A stretch of 64,000 bases of DNA from Desulfobulbus rhabdoformis (GTDB taxonomy: Bacteria; Desulfobacterota; Desulfobulbia; Desulfobulbales; Desulfobulbaceae): contig NZ_JAFFQA010000007.1 of assembly GCF_016919065.1 (NCBI RefSeq), forward strand, positions 62,001-126,000, in the 5' to 3' direction. Below, in pieces: positions 35,367 to 44,599 of the stretch. The position numbers and the translations under genes were made by a program. The stretch's first letter is position 1. Every line of letters begins with the position of its first letter. The notes beneath the pieces are model-generated. The model made no database searches, had not been told where the DNA came from, and was given only the letters and a program-made list of their open reading frames with translations.

Positions 35367-36017
35367 GTGGCAAGTCATTCCCAGCAGTCCAAGAAATCAG
35401 TTGTACGGGAGAACGTCGAAGCAATTATTATTGCAGTCCTCCTGGCTCTCTTTATTCGTACCTTTATCGTGCAGGCGTTTAAAATTCCCTCCGGTTCCAT
35501 GCTGCCGACCCTGCAGATCGGAGATCATCTCCTGGTGAGTAAGTTTATCTATGGGGTGAAAATGCCCTTTACCGGGACGACCCTGATCTCCATTACCGAT
35601 CCCGAACCCAACGATATAGTTGTCTTTCAGTATCCCAAGGACCCATCACTTGACTACATCAAGCGGGTGATCGCGGTCGCCGGTGATACCGTGGAAATCC
35701 GCGATAAAAAAATATTCATCAACGGTAAGCCCTTTGAGGATAAACACGGCGTCTTCCGTGACCCCTTGATTCATCCTGCAAGTATGGATACCCGCGACAA
35801 TTATGGGCCGGTCAAGGTGCCGGAGCACAAGATTTTTTGTATGGGGGACAACCGGGATAACTCCTACGACGGCCGCTTTTGGGGTTTTGTTGATCTCAGT
35901 GCGGTTCGCGGAAAGGCCTGGGCTATTTACTGGTCCTGGGATGTGGACTTACCCCTGTTTTCGTTGGACCGGCTCCAATCCATCCGTTGGGGTCGAATTG
36001 GCGACATCGTTCACTGA
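35367..36017 (+). CDS. lepB: Signal peptidase I
   Basis: About 216 residues. One N-terminal membrane helix ([20 protein letters not shown]) precedes the catalytic serine in PSGSMLPTL (Ser 44 from the GTG). The general-base lysine is in [12 protein letters not shown] (Lys 99), and box E is [16 protein letters not shown]. It cleaves signal peptides of exported proteins on the outer face of the membrane. The start is uncertain. I prefer GTG at 35367 because it gives a normal short cytoplasmic N-terminus, while the ATG at 35286 adds 27 atypical residues without a ribosome-binding site. It is followed closely by pyrB. Confidence 0.93.
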   Translation: MASHSQQSKKSVVRENVEAIIIAVLLALFIRTFIVQAFKIPSGSMLPTLQIGDHLLVSKFIYGVKMPFTGTTLISITDPEPNDIVVFQYPKDPSLDYIKRVIAVAGDTVEIRDKKIFINGKPFEDKHGVFRDPLIHPASMDTRDNYGPVKVPEHKIFCMGDNRDNSYDGRFWGFVDLSAVRGKAWAIYWSWDVDLPLFSLDRLQSIRWGRIGDIVH

Positions 36018-36031
36018 TCACCGGAGGCACC

Positions 36032-36964
36032 ATGTCAACCGGCTACTATTTTGCGCACCGCCATATCCTGGGGATAGAGCAGCTCTCTGCTGAGGATATC
36101 AGCCATATTCTCAATACTGCGGATTCGTTTAAAGAGATTTCGGATCGGCCGATTAAAAAGGTGCCGACTCTGCGCGGCCACACGATTATCAATCTGTTTT
36201 TTGAGCCCTCCACCCGTACCCGTCTGAGTTTCGAGGTCGCGGCAAAGCGGATGAGTGCGGATACCTTTAATATCAGCGCTTCCACCAGCTCCACCACCAA
36301 AGGGGAAACGCTGGTGGATACGGCCCGCAATATCTCGGCCATGCATCCCGACATTATTATTATCCGCCATTCCTGCTCTGGAGCGCCACTGCTGCTGAGC
36401 AAGCATGTCAAGGCGGCGGTGGTCAATGCCGGTGACGGCGCCCATGAGCATCCCTCCCAGGGATTGCTGGATATGATGACGGTAAAAGAACATCGTGGTA
36501 CCCTCAGTGGATTAAAGATCGCCATTATAGGGGATATCACCCATAGCAGGGTGGCGCGTTCGGATGTTATTGGATTCACCCGCATGGGCTCAGATGTCCA
36601 CCTCCATGGCCCTGCGACCCTTATCCCTCAGGGAATCGAGCAGTTGGGCGCCATCGTCAGTCCCTCGCTTGAAGAGGCTGTGCGTGATGCGGATGTGGTT
36701 ATGACCCTGCGCATCCAGCGTGAAAGGCAAAACGATCCTTTGCTGCCATCGCTGCGTGAGTATTCCCGCCAGTTCGGCATCTCCCGCAAGATCCTCTCCC
36801 TGGCTAAACCAGATGCGCTGGTGATGCATCCGGGCCCAGTGAATCGGGGAGTGGAGTTACCCCCCGATGTTGCCGATGGCACACAGTCCGTCATTTTGGA
36901 TCAGGTGACAAACGGTGTGGCAGTGCGCATGGCGCTTCTCTATCTGGTGATGGGGAATTCCTGA
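36032..36964 (+). CDS. pyrB: Aspartate carbamoyltransferase catalytic subunit
   Basis: A 310-residue enzyme from the ATG at 36032, which follows CCGGAGG; the frame opens earlier inside lepB. Carbamoyl phosphate and aspartate sites are recognisable: [12 protein letters not shown] near residue 55, [11 protein letters not shown] near 135 and [11 protein letters not shown] near 270. It catalyses the first committed step of pyrimidine synthesis. The next step, dihydroorotase, is encoded 122 bp downstream, and no pyrI is present, so it is probably the unregulated trimeric or PyrBC-complex type. The 122-bp gap has no clear regulatory motif. Confidence 0.96.
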   Translation: MSTGYYFAHRHILGIEQLSAEDISHILNTADSFKEISDRPIKKVPTLRGHTIINLFFEPSTRTRLSFEVAAKRMSADTFNISASTSSTTKGETLVDTARNISAMHPDIIIIRHSCSGAPLLLSKHVKAAVVNAGDGAHEHPSQGLLDMMTVKEHRGTLSGLKIAIIGDITHSRVARSDVIGFTRMGSDVHLHGPATLIPQGIEQLGAIVSPSLEEAVRDADVVMTLRIQRERQNDPLLPSLREYSRQFGISRKILSLAKPDALVMHPGPVNRGVELPPDVADGTQSVILDQVTNGVAVRMALLYLVMGNS

Positions 36965-37086
36965 GCTACACGCTGAGCAACGGCAGTTTTTTGCGTTTTG
37001 TGATGGTCTGAGAGATCCCGACGAAAAGAGCGCCTGTACGAACGCAAACCTTTCATGATTTGAGTAACTTTTGAGGCAAGAAACCA

Positions 37087-38361
37087 ATGAGCACAACCTG
37101 GCGCATTGTAAACGGGCGTATCATTGATCCGGTCAATGGGGTTGACCGGATCGGTGAGCTGCTGATCAGGGACGGAGCCCTTGTCGAATCGGCTGCAGAT
37201 TTGCCGGCGGATACGCCGGTTATCGATGCCGGTGGCTGCTGGGTCGTTCCCGGTTTGATCGATATGCATGTTCATCTGCGGGAGCCGGGTGAGGAGTATA
37301 AAGAGGATATTCTCACAGGAGCTCAGGCTGCCGCCAGCGGTGGGTTCACCGCAGTCGCCTGTATGCCCAATACGAAACCGGTGAATGACAACGCTGCCAT
37401 CACAGCGATGATCCGTGCGCAAGCGGCCGAGGCGGCTGTGCGCGTTTATCCGGTAGGGGCTATCAGTTTAGGTTCCAGTGGGCAGCAGTTGGCTGAACTT
37501 GGTGAGATGCAGGCCGCGGGAGCGGTTGCAGTGAGCGATGATGGCCATCCGGTGCGCGACAGCCAGTTGATGCGCAGAGCCCTTGAATATGCATCCAACT
37601 TTAAGCTGCCTGTCATTTCCCACAGTGAGGAGGCCTCGCTCAGCACCGGCGTGATGAATGAAGGCCCTGTCGCCACCCGCCTAGGGCTTAAAGGAATACC
37701 GACCGCTGCGGAATCGATCATGGTTTACCGGGAAATAGCCCTGGCGGAAATCACGGGAACGCCGGTCCATATCGCCCATGTAAGTACAGCCATGTCGCTT
37801 GATCTGATTCGAGCGGCCAAGGCACGTGGGGTGCGAGTGAGCGCAGAGACGGCACCGCATTATTTTACCCTGACGGATGAGGCGGTGGAAGGGTATGACA
37901 CCAACACCAAGATGAACCCGCCCCTGCGTTCAGCGGCGGATCGCGAGGCCATCCGCACCGCCCTTGGCGACGGAACCCTGGATGTCATTGCCACAGACCA
38001 TGCACCGCATTCTATCTTAGAGAAGGAAGTGGAGTTTGATCATGCGGCCAACGGTATTATCGGCCTGGAGACTTCGCTCCCGTTGGGACTTGCTTTGGTG
38101 CGCGAGAAAGTACTCGACCCGAGCCGTTTGATTGCTCTGATGTCAGCGAATCCGGCGCGTATTCTCGGGCTTCCCGGTGGTGCGCTCACTCCCGGCATGG
38201 TTGCGGATATCACCCTGATAGACCCGGAGTGCACCTTTACCTACAGTGCCGATCAGGTGGTCTCCAAGAGCCGTAACACACCCTTCTTGGGTTGGAAGCT
38301 CCAGGGAAGGGCGGTCATGACCATGGTGAGTGGGGATATTCGTTACAACATCTTAAGCTAA
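37087..38361 (+). CDS. pyrC: Dihydroorotase (type I)
   Basis: A 424-residue amidohydrolase. The metal site begins with DMHVHLREPGEEYKEDI near residue 60. Later ligands are in HIAHVSTAMSLDL and in DVIATDHAPHSILEKE near residue 305, which holds the catalytic aspartate region. It cyclises carbamoyl-aspartate to dihydroorotate in pyrimidine synthesis. The length and HVHLREPG motif place it in the long type I class that often complexes with PyrB. It is preceded by pyrB, and a repeat cluster follows its stop. Confidence 0.96.
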   Translation: MSTTWRIVNGRIIDPVNGVDRIGELLIRDGALVESAADLPADTPVIDAGGCWVVPGLIDMHVHLREPGEEYKEDILTGAQAAASGGFTAVACMPNTKPVNDNAAITAMIRAQAAEAAVRVYPVGAISLGSSGQQLAELGEMQAAGAVAVSDDGHPVRDSQLMRRALEYASNFKLPVISHSEEASLSTGVMNEGPVATRLGLKGIPTAAESIMVYREIALAEITGTPVHIAHVSTAMSLDLIRAAKARGVRVSAETAPHYFTLTDEAVEGYDTNTKMNPPLRSAADREAIRTALGDGTLDVIATDHAPHSILEKEVEFDHAANGIIGLETSLPLGLALVREKVLDPSRLIALMSANPARILGLPGGALTPGMVADITLIDPECTFTYSADQVVSKSRNTPFLGWKLQGRAVMTMVSGDIRYNILS

Positions 38362-38370
38362 TACCTTGTA

Positions 38371-38400
38371 TGAATCCGTGAGCGCCCGTCGTCACGGATT
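38371..38400. repeat. Short family 2 repeat interrupted at its end by a family 1 element
   Basis: TGAATCCGTGAGCGCC and GTCACGGATT are the two family 2 ends joined with almost no interior. The family 1 element begins 3 bp further on, so the terminal CAGG of this copy has been displaced or lost. Confidence 0.6.
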
Positions 38401-38403
38401 ACA

Positions 38404-38596
38404 GGGTGTCTTGAATAATTAGATTTTTCAATCAAGGCCAGGTAAGCGCAGACTCCGAGGATTGCGCAAAATTTTACCGCAGGCATATAAAGGATATCGG
38501 AGTCTTCGCTTACCTCCGAGGATAAAATTTTAAGCGTGACGAGGTAAGCGCCAGACTCCGCGGGATTGGCAGAAAAAGCAATTATTCAAGATTCCC
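38404..38596. mobile_element. MITE-like element, family 1, copy D (193 bp, longest)
   Basis: The ends are GGGTGTCTTGAATAATT and the inverse of GGGAATCTTGAATAATT. The flanks TACA (38400-38403) and TGCA (38597-38600) match in three of four bases. It contains extra internal modules of GAGGTAAGCG(A/C)AGACTCCG type compared with the 141-bp copies. Its right end encodes the last residues and stop of queC. Confidence 0.85.
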
Positions 38597-39277
38597 TGCA
38601 TAGGGGGCCGGATCAGTCAGCCCGGCCTCGCTGAACCCCTGCAACCGAAGGCGGCAGGCATCACAGCGGCCACAGGCCTTTCCCTCGATGGGATCGTAGC
38701 AGCTGTGCGTTTTGCTGTAATCGACACCCAGTTTCATCCCTTTTTCTATTATTTCTTTTTTGCTCAACTCAATAAGCGGGGCGTGGAAGCGAAATCCCTC
38801 TCCGGTTGCTCCCGCCTTGGTCCCCAGGTTTGCCATGGTTGCAAAGGCCTGCAAAAACTCCGGGCGGCAGTCGGGGTAGCCGCTGTAGTCCACCGCGTTA
38901 ATTCCAAGAAAAATATCAGAAGCCCCCAACACCTCGGCCCAGGAGAGGGCATGGGCCAGGAAGAGAATATTGCGTCCGGGAACATAGGTCACCGGAATCT
39001 CCTCTTCCATGGTGGCATAAGGACGATCTTTGGGAACCTCGATATCCGCTGTCAGGGCTGAGCCGCCAATGGCATCCAGGTCCACCCTAAGAACCAGGTG
39101 GTTGGCAACGCCAGCTCTCTGGGCGATGGCGCGCGCACGTTCAAGTTCAATCTCCTGGCGCTGGCCATAGGAAAAGCTGAGGCAGTTACAGGTGAATCCC
39201 TGGGATTGGGCAATCGCCAGCACGGTAGTCGAGTCAAGACCGCCACTGAGCAGCACCACTGCTTGTCGAGTATTCAT
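38582..39277 (-). CDS. queC: 7-cyano-7-deazaguanine synthase
   Basis: A 231-residue ATP-dependent enzyme that makes preQ0, the precursor of queuosine. The PP-loop is [13 protein letters not shown] near residue 9, [14 protein letters not shown] lies near residue 96, and the zinc site is the Cys cluster in [20 protein letters not shown] near the C-terminus. The final residues Gly-Asn-Leu-Glu and the TAA stop lie inside a family 1 inverted-repeat element, so the original C-terminus was replaced by insertion. The zinc site is upstream of this point, so activity is probably kept. It is followed in the same direction only by the repeat cluster; sfsA lies upstream. Confidence 0.95.
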   Translation of the reverse strand: MNTRQAVVLLSGGLDSTTVLAIAQSQGFTCNCLSFSYGQRQEIELERARAIAQRAGVANHLVLRVDLDAIGGSALTADIEVPKDRPYATMEEEIPVTYVPGRNILFLAHALSWAEVLGASDIFLGINAVDYSGYPDCRPEFLQAFATMANLGTKAGATGEGFRFHAPLIELSKKEIIEKGMKLGVDYSKTHSCYDPIEGKACGRCDACRLRLQGFSEAGLTDPAPYAGNLE

Positions 39278-39287
39278 AGCATCACGA

Positions 39288-39986
39288 TTAAATAATAAAA
39301 AATGGAAGAGGATGGCGGATGGTAATTTCCTTCGGCGTGACCTCTGCCTGGTAGGCTAAAAAACGAACACCTTGTTTACTGGCCGCTGCCACGGCCTGGG
39401 CATAGACCGGATCAATATGTGCTGCTGGCGTACACCGGCTTGCATCACTACGTTGAACACAAAAGAGCACAGCAGCACCGAAACCTTGCTCGGCCAGGAG
39501 CAGCAATTCCTGAATGTGTTTGGCACCACGACTGGTGATAGCATCTGGAAAGTAGGCTATGCCATCTTCGGCCAGCGAGCAATTCTTCACTTCCAAATAG
39601 GATCTGCCCAGGTCGCTTTCAATGAGAAAGTCGAGGCGGCTTTTGCTTGAGACCTTCACCTCCGGACGAATTTCGGTAATGTGGCCAAACTCTGTAATGA
39701 CTCCGGCTTTGAGCGCTTCATGGACGAGATGGTTTGTGCGGCCGGTATGAATACCGATCCAGACACCTTGTTCCTGAACCATTTCCAGGCTCCAGGGATA
39801 TTTGCGTTTGGGATTATCCGAACGGCTGATAACCACAGGGCTGCCTGGCGTAGCACAGCCCCGCATGGAGCCGGAGTTTGGGCAGTGAACGGTCATGGTG
39901 GTGCCGTCTTTCAAGGTAACATCTGCTAAAAAACGTTTGTAGCGTTTGATGAGCGTGGCAATTTGGCAGGAATCGGGCAGCAACAT
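39288..39986 (-). CDS. sfsA: SfsA-family DNA-binding/nuclease-like protein
   Basis: About 232 residues from the ATG at 39986; the frame opens at 40052 with no better signal. [19 protein letters not shown] matches the SfsA opening. [10 protein letters not shown] and [21 protein letters not shown] carry the Asp, Glu and Lys residues of a PD-(D/E)XK-like nuclease core. The SfsA name (sugar fermentation stimulation) comes from a weak E. coli phenotype, and the true role is unsettled. The gene lies 10 bp upstream of queC and the two are probably co-transcribed. Confidence 0.9.
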   Translation of the reverse strand: MLLPDSCQIATLIKRYKRFLADVTLKDGTTMTVHCPNSGSMRGCATPGSPVVISRSDNPKRKYPWSLEMVQEQGVWIGIHTGRTNHLVHEALKAGVITEFGHITEIRPEVKVSSKSRLDFLIESDLGRSYLEVKNCSLAEDGIAYFPDAITSRGAKHIQELLLLAEQGFGAAVLFCVQRSDASRCTPAAHIDPVYAQAVAAASKQGVRFLAYQAEVTPKEITIRHPLPFFII

Positions 39987-40301
39987 GACAGGTGCAATGC
40001 AGGAGGAGGCTAAGGGTATGTTTTTTGGATATATTAAATGGGGAAAAACCACTAAGATGTGGCGTGGGACTGGTAATTCCCGAACAAGTATTGTATTTTA
40101 AATAATTCAGTACAATGCGGCGGTATCTTGCCGGGGGCAGGAGCGAGGAGTGCCGCTTGACACCTTTTTTACTGATATTTTGTTCTATCCGGCGGTTGAA
40201 GCAAAAAGCGAGTGCAGATCTTTGTCCTCAATTTTTTACCTAGCTTCCTTCGGCATATAACAAGTTCTCTCCCATAATCCAATCGTAAAGGAGAAACCCT
40301 T

Positions 40302-41522
40302 ATGAAACTCGGGCTCAATGGTCTTGGACGCATCGGCAAACTTACCCTCTGGAACCATGTCTCCCGTCAATATTTTTCGGAGATCGTGGTCAATCTGGGG
40401 CGGCAGGTTGGTTCCGGACTGCACGATATCGCAGCTTCCATTGAGAAGGACTCCTCTTACGGCCGTTTGAGCACCTATCTCCACGGGCATAAGGGCGGTC
40501 GGGTTATAGAGAATCTCAACGAAGAAAAGGGGACCATGACCATCAACGGTATACCGGTCACCTTTTTGCGCAAAGACCGTAATCCCAAAGATATCGACTG
40601 GAAAGGCAATCAGGTTCGTCTGGTTGTCGATAGTACCGGTGTGTTCAAGGATCCTACGGCCGATCCCTCCGAAGGCAAGGGCTCGGTGCGCGGCCATCTC
40701 CAGGCCGGTGCGGAAAAAGTTATGGTCTCGGCCCCCTTTAAGATTAAGGCCAAAGGGCTGGACATGCCCGATGATGCCGTAACCACGGTTATGGGCATTA
40801 ATGATGATGATTACAATCCTTCCAAACACTCCATCATTTCAGCGGCGTCCTGTACAACCACCTGTCTGTCTTACATGATCAAGCCGTTGTTGGATCACTT
40901 CGGTGCCGATCGTATGCTCTCTGCCTCCATGGTGACTGTGCATGCTGCCACCGGCTCCCAGCAGGTCCTTGATCGTCTGCCTGCAACCGGAGCCGGAGAT
41001 CTGCGGAAAAATCGCTCGATTCTCAACAACATCATCCTCACTACCACCGGTGCAGCCAAGGCGCTTGGCCTGGTTATTCCGGAGATGAAATCCATTGGTT
41101 TTATCGCTGAGTCGGTACGTATCCCCACCTCCACCGGCTCGTTGATTGTCCTGGTGCTCAATCTGCAGGATGAGATCGATAATCCCATCAAACGCAGCCT
41201 GCTCAACTCCATTTACGAAGAGTACAGTAAAACCAGTCCCTACCTGGAGTTCTCCAAGGAACAGAATGTCTCTTCGGATATTATAGGCATGCCCAGTGCG
41301 GCCACCGTGATTGAATCCACCGAGATTCATACCCGCACCGCTTCGATTCGGGTTAACCTGCAGAACATTCCCAACTGCCGCTTTGAGCCTGGTACCGTGC
41401 CACCTGTTATTGATGTGCCTGTGACTCAGGCGGTTATCTACGGCTGGTACGACAATGAGTTGGGCAGCTACACCAATATGCTGGGTGAGTTGACTGTTTC
41501 TGTTGCAGAAAGCATGGTCTGA
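40302..41522 (+). CDS. gap: Glyceraldehyde-3-phosphate dehydrogenase, long form
   Basis: A 406-residue enzyme, about 70 residues longer than typical GAPDH. The NAD site is LNGLGRIGKLTLW at the N-terminus. The catalytic cysteine is in SAASCTTTC (Cys 184), and the C-terminal YGWYDNELGSYTNML segment is diagnostic. Extra length lies mostly in the N-terminal 130 residues and around residue 330. It converts glyceraldehyde-3-phosphate to 1,3-bisphosphoglycerate. pgk and tpiA follow, so this is a lower-glycolysis operon with rimI inserted. The start follows AAAGGAGA. Confidence 0.93.
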   Translation: MKLGLNGLGRIGKLTLWNHVSRQYFSEIVVNLGRQVGSGLHDIAASIEKDSSYGRLSTYLHGHKGGRVIENLNEEKGTMTINGIPVTFLRKDRNPKDIDWKGNQVRLVVDSTGVFKDPTADPSEGKGSVRGHLQAGAEKVMVSAPFKIKAKGLDMPDDAVTTVMGINDDDYNPSKHSIISAASCTTTCLSYMIKPLLDHFGADRMLSASMVTVHAATGSQQVLDRLPATGAGDLRKNRSILNNIILTTTGAAKALGLVIPEMKSIGFIAESVRIPTSTGSLIVLVLNLQDEIDNPIKRSLLNSIYEEYSKTSPYLEFSKEQNVSSDIIGMPSAATVIESTEIHTRTASIRVNLQNIPNCRFEPGTVPPVIDVPVTQAVIYGWYDNELGSYTNMLGELTVSVAESMV

Positions 41523-41985
41523 TATTCGTCCGGCTCAGGCAGGTGACCTTGATTCGATTGTTGCCATCGAACAACGAGGCATGGCCGCCCCCTGGACGGA
41601 TTCGCAGCTTGCGGCAGAACTTGCTGCCAAAAATGGATCTGGCTGGGTGATTGAAGTAGCTGGCGCAGTTGTGGGCTACGCCTTTTTTCGGACCTCTCCA
41701 CCCGAGAGTGAACTGTTGCATCTGGTGATCGCCCCTGAACGACAACGGCAGGGGCTCGCCCGCAGCCTGATGGACTGGTCGTTACAGTATCTTGAACAAA
41801 ATGGTGTGTGCACCTGTTTGCTTGAGGTGCGGGATTCCAACAAGGCGGCACGGCAGTTGTATGCGACCCTTGGTTTTAGCCAGGTCGGTCGGCGAAAAAA
41901 ATACTACTGCGGGCCTGTCGAAGATGCAGTTCTGCTGCAACGGGATATGAAAGAATTAAACGGGGAAGGGCATGAAAACGCTTAA
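41503..41985 (+). CDS. rimI: Ribosomal protein S18-alanine N-acetyltransferase (RimI-type GNAT)
   Basis: A 160-residue GNAT acetyltransferase. APERQRQGLARSLM is the acetyl-CoA binding loop (R/Q-x-x-G-x-G/A), and LLEVRDSNKAARQLYATLGF is the RimI signature. It probably acetylates the N-terminus of ribosomal protein S18, or acts more broadly on N-termini. The start is a TTG at 41503 that overlaps the gap gene by 20 bp, and its end overlaps pgk by 14 bp, so it is embedded in the glycolytic operon. Confidence 0.88.
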   Translation: MQKAWSDIRPAQAGDLDSIVAIEQRGMAAPWTDSQLAAELAAKNGSGWVIEVAGAVVGYAFFRTSPPESELLHLVIAPERQRQGLARSLMDWSLQYLEQNGVCTCLLEVRDSNKAARQLYATLGFSQVGRRKKYYCGPVEDAVLLQRDMKELNGEGHENA

Positions 41986-43147
41986 AGATCTTGATTTGAA
42001 AGGAAAGAGGGTGCTGATTCGCGTGGATTTCAACGTGCCCATGAATGAGGCCGGTGAGATTACCGATGATCTGCGCATTCGTACAGTTTTACCCACGCTC
42101 CACTATCTGCTCGAGGAGAACGCCAAGGTAATTCTCTGCAGTCACCGTGGCCGGCCCAAAGGGGAGCGGGTGGATAAATATTCACTGGGGCCTGTGGCGG
42201 ATTATCTGGGGAAACTGCTTGAACGACCTGTGCCGTTGGCTCCCGATTGTGTTGGCCCGGAAGTGGTCCAGGCGGTTTCTCAACTTGAAAACGGTCAGGT
42301 GCTGATGCTTGAAAACCTGCGTTTTCATCCCGAGGAGCAAAAAAACGATCCTGCCTTCTCCGAGCAGCTGGCAAGTCTTGCCGAGGTCTATATCAACGAT
42401 GCCTTTGCCGTTTCCCATCGTGCCCATGCCTCTGTTGCCGGGGTGGCCTCCTGTGTAGAGGAAAAGGGAGCAGGTTTTCTGCTGCAAAAGGAAATCGAAT
42501 ACTTTCATCGCTGCATTGATACGCCCCAGCGGCCTCTGGTCGCTATCGTTGGTGGGGCCAAGGTCTCCGGTAAGCTTGAAGCCCTGCGCAATATGCTAGA
42601 GCGGGTCGATAAGATGATTATCGGCGGTGCCATGGCCAACACCTTCTTAAAAAGCCAGGGCTATGCGGTGGGCGCGTCCAAGGTGGAAGACGAACTGCTT
42701 GAAACAGCCGATGAGCTGCTCAAGCAGGCGAAAGCCAAAAACGTGAAAGTGTACCTGCCGGTGGATGTGATTGCAGCCGATCAGTTTGCCCCAGATGCGG
42801 TCAGCAAGCAGGTCACCATTCAGGATATCCCAGAAAACTGGATGGCCCTTGATATCGGTCCAGCTTCGGTGCTCTGTTTCTGTGAAGTGCTTGCTGATGC
42901 CAAAACCATTGTCTGGAACGGCCCCATGGGAGCCTTTGAGATGGATGCCTTTGCCCGGGGCACCATGGCGCTTGCCCATGCCGTAGCCTCAGCCCATGCC
43001 CTCTCGATTACCGGAGGTGGCGATTCCAACGCGGCGATCGCCCTCTCGGGAGAGGCGGCCAATATCTCCTATATGTCCACCGGCGGAGGTGCATTTCTGC
43101 AGCTGATGGAAGGGAAAACCTTGCCGGGGGTTGATGCGCTTGGTTAA
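41972..43147 (+). CDS. pgk: Phosphoglycerate kinase
   Basis: A 391-residue enzyme of normal length. KRVLIRVDFNVPMNEAGEI at about residues 13-31 and ILCSHRGRPKGE near residue 54 form the phosphoglycerate site. GGAKVSGKLEAL near 195 and the C-terminal ITGGGDSNAAI form the nucleotide site. It makes ATP from 1,3-bisphosphoglycerate. It overlaps rimI and is followed by tpiA after 66 bp. Confidence 0.97.
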   Translation: MKTLKDLDLKGKRVLIRVDFNVPMNEAGEITDDLRIRTVLPTLHYLLEENAKVILCSHRGRPKGERVDKYSLGPVADYLGKLLERPVPLAPDCVGPEVVQAVSQLENGQVLMLENLRFHPEEQKNDPAFSEQLASLAEVYINDAFAVSHRAHASVAGVASCVEEKGAGFLLQKEIEYFHRCIDTPQRPLVAIVGGAKVSGKLEALRNMLERVDKMIIGGAMANTFLKSQGYAVGASKVEDELLETADELLKQAKAKNVKVYLPVDVIAADQFAPDAVSKQVTIQDIPENWMALDIGPASVLCFCEVLADAKTIVWNGPMGAFEMDAFARGTMALAHAVASAHALSITGGGDSNAAIALSGEAANISYMSTGGGAFLQLMEGKTLPGVDALG

Positions 43148-43213
43148 ATGTAACATGCATGATTCGTTGCAAAAAATGTACAGCTAACCAATATTGAACC
43201 AGGAGGTTTGCTT

Positions 43214-43969
43214 ATGCAAAGACGTCCGTTAATAGCCGGAAACTGGAAGATGTATCTTACGCAGGATGAGGCTGTCGCCCTGGCAAAGGCCGTGGCACAG
43301 TCTGCTGCCGCCTGTGCTGATCGGGATGTCATGATCGCTCCCGCATTCACCTCACTTGCTGCTGTCTGTACGGCTGTTCAGGAAACCGGTGTTCTGGTTG
43401 GTGCGCAAAACATAGCCTGGGAGAAGGAAGGCGCCTTTACCGGCGAGATATCTGCCCCTATGCTCAAGGATATTGGCGTGAGCGTTGCCATCATCGGTCA
43501 CTCTGAAAGAAGACATGTCTTTGGAGAAGATAGTGCCATGATCAATCGGCGCTTGCATGGAGCATTAAATGGTGCTATCTTGCCCATCCTCTGCATCGGT
43601 GAAACCTTAAGCGAACGTGAGGCTGGCAAGACGTTTAGTGTTCTTGAAGCCCAGATTCGGCACGGGTTGGCCGGTGTTGATACCGAGCAGATGCAGCAGG
43701 TGGTTATTGCCTATGAACCGGTATGGGCCATCGGCACAGGAAAGACGGCAACTAAGGAGCAGGCGCAAGAGGTACACGCCTTTATTCGTCAGCTTTTAGA
43801 GAGTATTTTTGAAAAAAATGTTGCCACAGCAGTGAGAATACTGTATGGTGGCTCGGTTAAACCCGAAAACATTGATGAGCTGATGGCGCAGCCCGATATT
43901 GATGGTGCGCTTGTCGGTGGAGCCGCATTAAAGGCCGAATCGTTTGACCGGATAATTCAATTCCAATGA
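43214..43969 (+). CDS. tpiA: Triose-phosphate isomerase
   Basis: A 251-residue TIM barrel from the ATG at 43214, 8 bases after AGGAGG. The motifs are AGNWKMYL at the N-terminus, IIGHSERRHVFGE (catalytic His near 95), AYEPVWAIGTGKTA (catalytic Glu near 166) and LYGGSVKPEN for phosphate binding. It interconverts dihydroxyacetone phosphate and glyceraldehyde-3-phosphate. Its stop overlaps the secG start (ATGA), the classic tpiA-secG arrangement. Confidence 0.97.
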   Translation: MQRRPLIAGNWKMYLTQDEAVALAKAVAQSAAACADRDVMIAPAFTSLAAVCTAVQETGVLVGAQNIAWEKEGAFTGEISAPMLKDIGVSVAIIGHSERRHVFGEDSAMINRRLHGALNGAILPILCIGETLSEREAGKTFSVLEAQIRHGLAGVDTEQMQQVVIAYEPVWAIGTGKTATKEQAQEVHAFIRQLLESIFEKNVATAVRILYGGSVKPENIDELMAQPDIDGALVGGAALKAESFDRIIQFQ

Positions 43970-44322
43970 CCACTATACTGATTGTAGCCCACGTAATAGT
44001 CTGTTTCTTTTTAATCTGCATTGTCTTGTTGCAGCAGGGGAAAGGTGCGGACATTGGAGCCTCTTTTGGCGGTTCCAACCAGTCAGTATTTGGTACGGAA
44101 GGACCTATTCCGTTGCTCAATAAAATTACGACCTTTGCAGCAATTATATTTATGGGCACCTCCATCACCTTGGCCTACCTCTCGGCCAATCAGAGTTCTG
44201 GCTCGCTGATGAAAGATGTCCAGGTAGAACAGCAGATTCCTGCCACTGAGGCACCCATCACTGTTCCCTTGCCGGCGACTGAGCCGGCCGTAGAGCCTGC
44301 CCCGGCAGCTCCGCAGCAGTAA
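43966..44322 (+). CDS. secG: Preprotein translocase subunit SecG
   Basis: A 118-residue protein with two membrane helices (TILIVAHVIVCFFLICIVLL and LLNKITTFAAIIFMGTSITLAYL). The conserved QQGKGADIGASFGGSNQSVFG lies between them. An Ala/Pro/Glu-rich tail completes it. It assists SecYE-mediated export. It overlaps tpiA by 4 bp and is followed by tRNA-Leu. Confidence 0.95.
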   Translation: MTTILIVAHVIVCFFLICIVLLQQGKGADIGASFGGSNQSVFGTEGPIPLLNKITTFAAIIFMGTSITLAYLSANQSSGSLMKDVQVEQQIPATEAPITVPLPATEPAVEPAPAAPQQ

Positions 44323-44338
44323 AAAACATAAAGTTGTT

Positions 44339-44424
44339 GCCGAAGTGGTGGAACTGGTAGACACGCTATCTTGAGGGGGTAGTGGCCCACGGTCGTGCGA
44401 GTTCGAGTCTCGCCTTCGGCACCA
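44339..44424 (+). tRNA. tRNA-Leu (anticodon GAG)
   Basis: An 86-nt class II tRNA including CCA. The acceptor stem is GCCGAAG/CTTCGGC with an A discriminator. The D-loop region is TGGTGGAACTGGTAGACACG, the anticodon loop TTGAGGG with GAG, the variable arm long, and the T arm GAGTTCGAGTCTC. It lies 16 bp after secG, a frequent arrangement. Confidence 0.95.
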
Positions 44425-44435
44425 TTTTTGAAAAA

Positions 44436-44470
44436 ATCCCGTAATCTGTAAAGATTACGGGATTTTTTTT
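44436..44470 (+). terminator. Rho-independent terminator after tRNA-Leu
   Basis: ATCCCGTAATCT and AGATTACGGGAT form a perfect 12-bp stem with a GTAA loop, followed by eight T. It separates the secG/tRNA transcript from the eut locus. Confidence 0.93.
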
Positions 44471-44599
44471 GCTTTGAGCCTATGGAACTATTCTCTCCAG
44501 CCAAAGGGGATCATTGAATGAACAACCCAGCTGGTACAAAAAAATATTGCGCTTTGTTCAAAGATGTGCTAGCTACCATGCCGAAATAAACGAAATGTA

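Noticed and set aside
36965..37086. Pyrimidine attenuator between pyrB and pyrC.
   Set aside because: No terminator/antiterminator pair or T tract of note was found; GCAACGGC there is not in a hexaloop stem.
40157..40190. Sigma-70 promoter for gap, from a TTGACA at about 40158.
   Set aside because: No acceptable -10 hexamer lies at 16-18 bp spacing.
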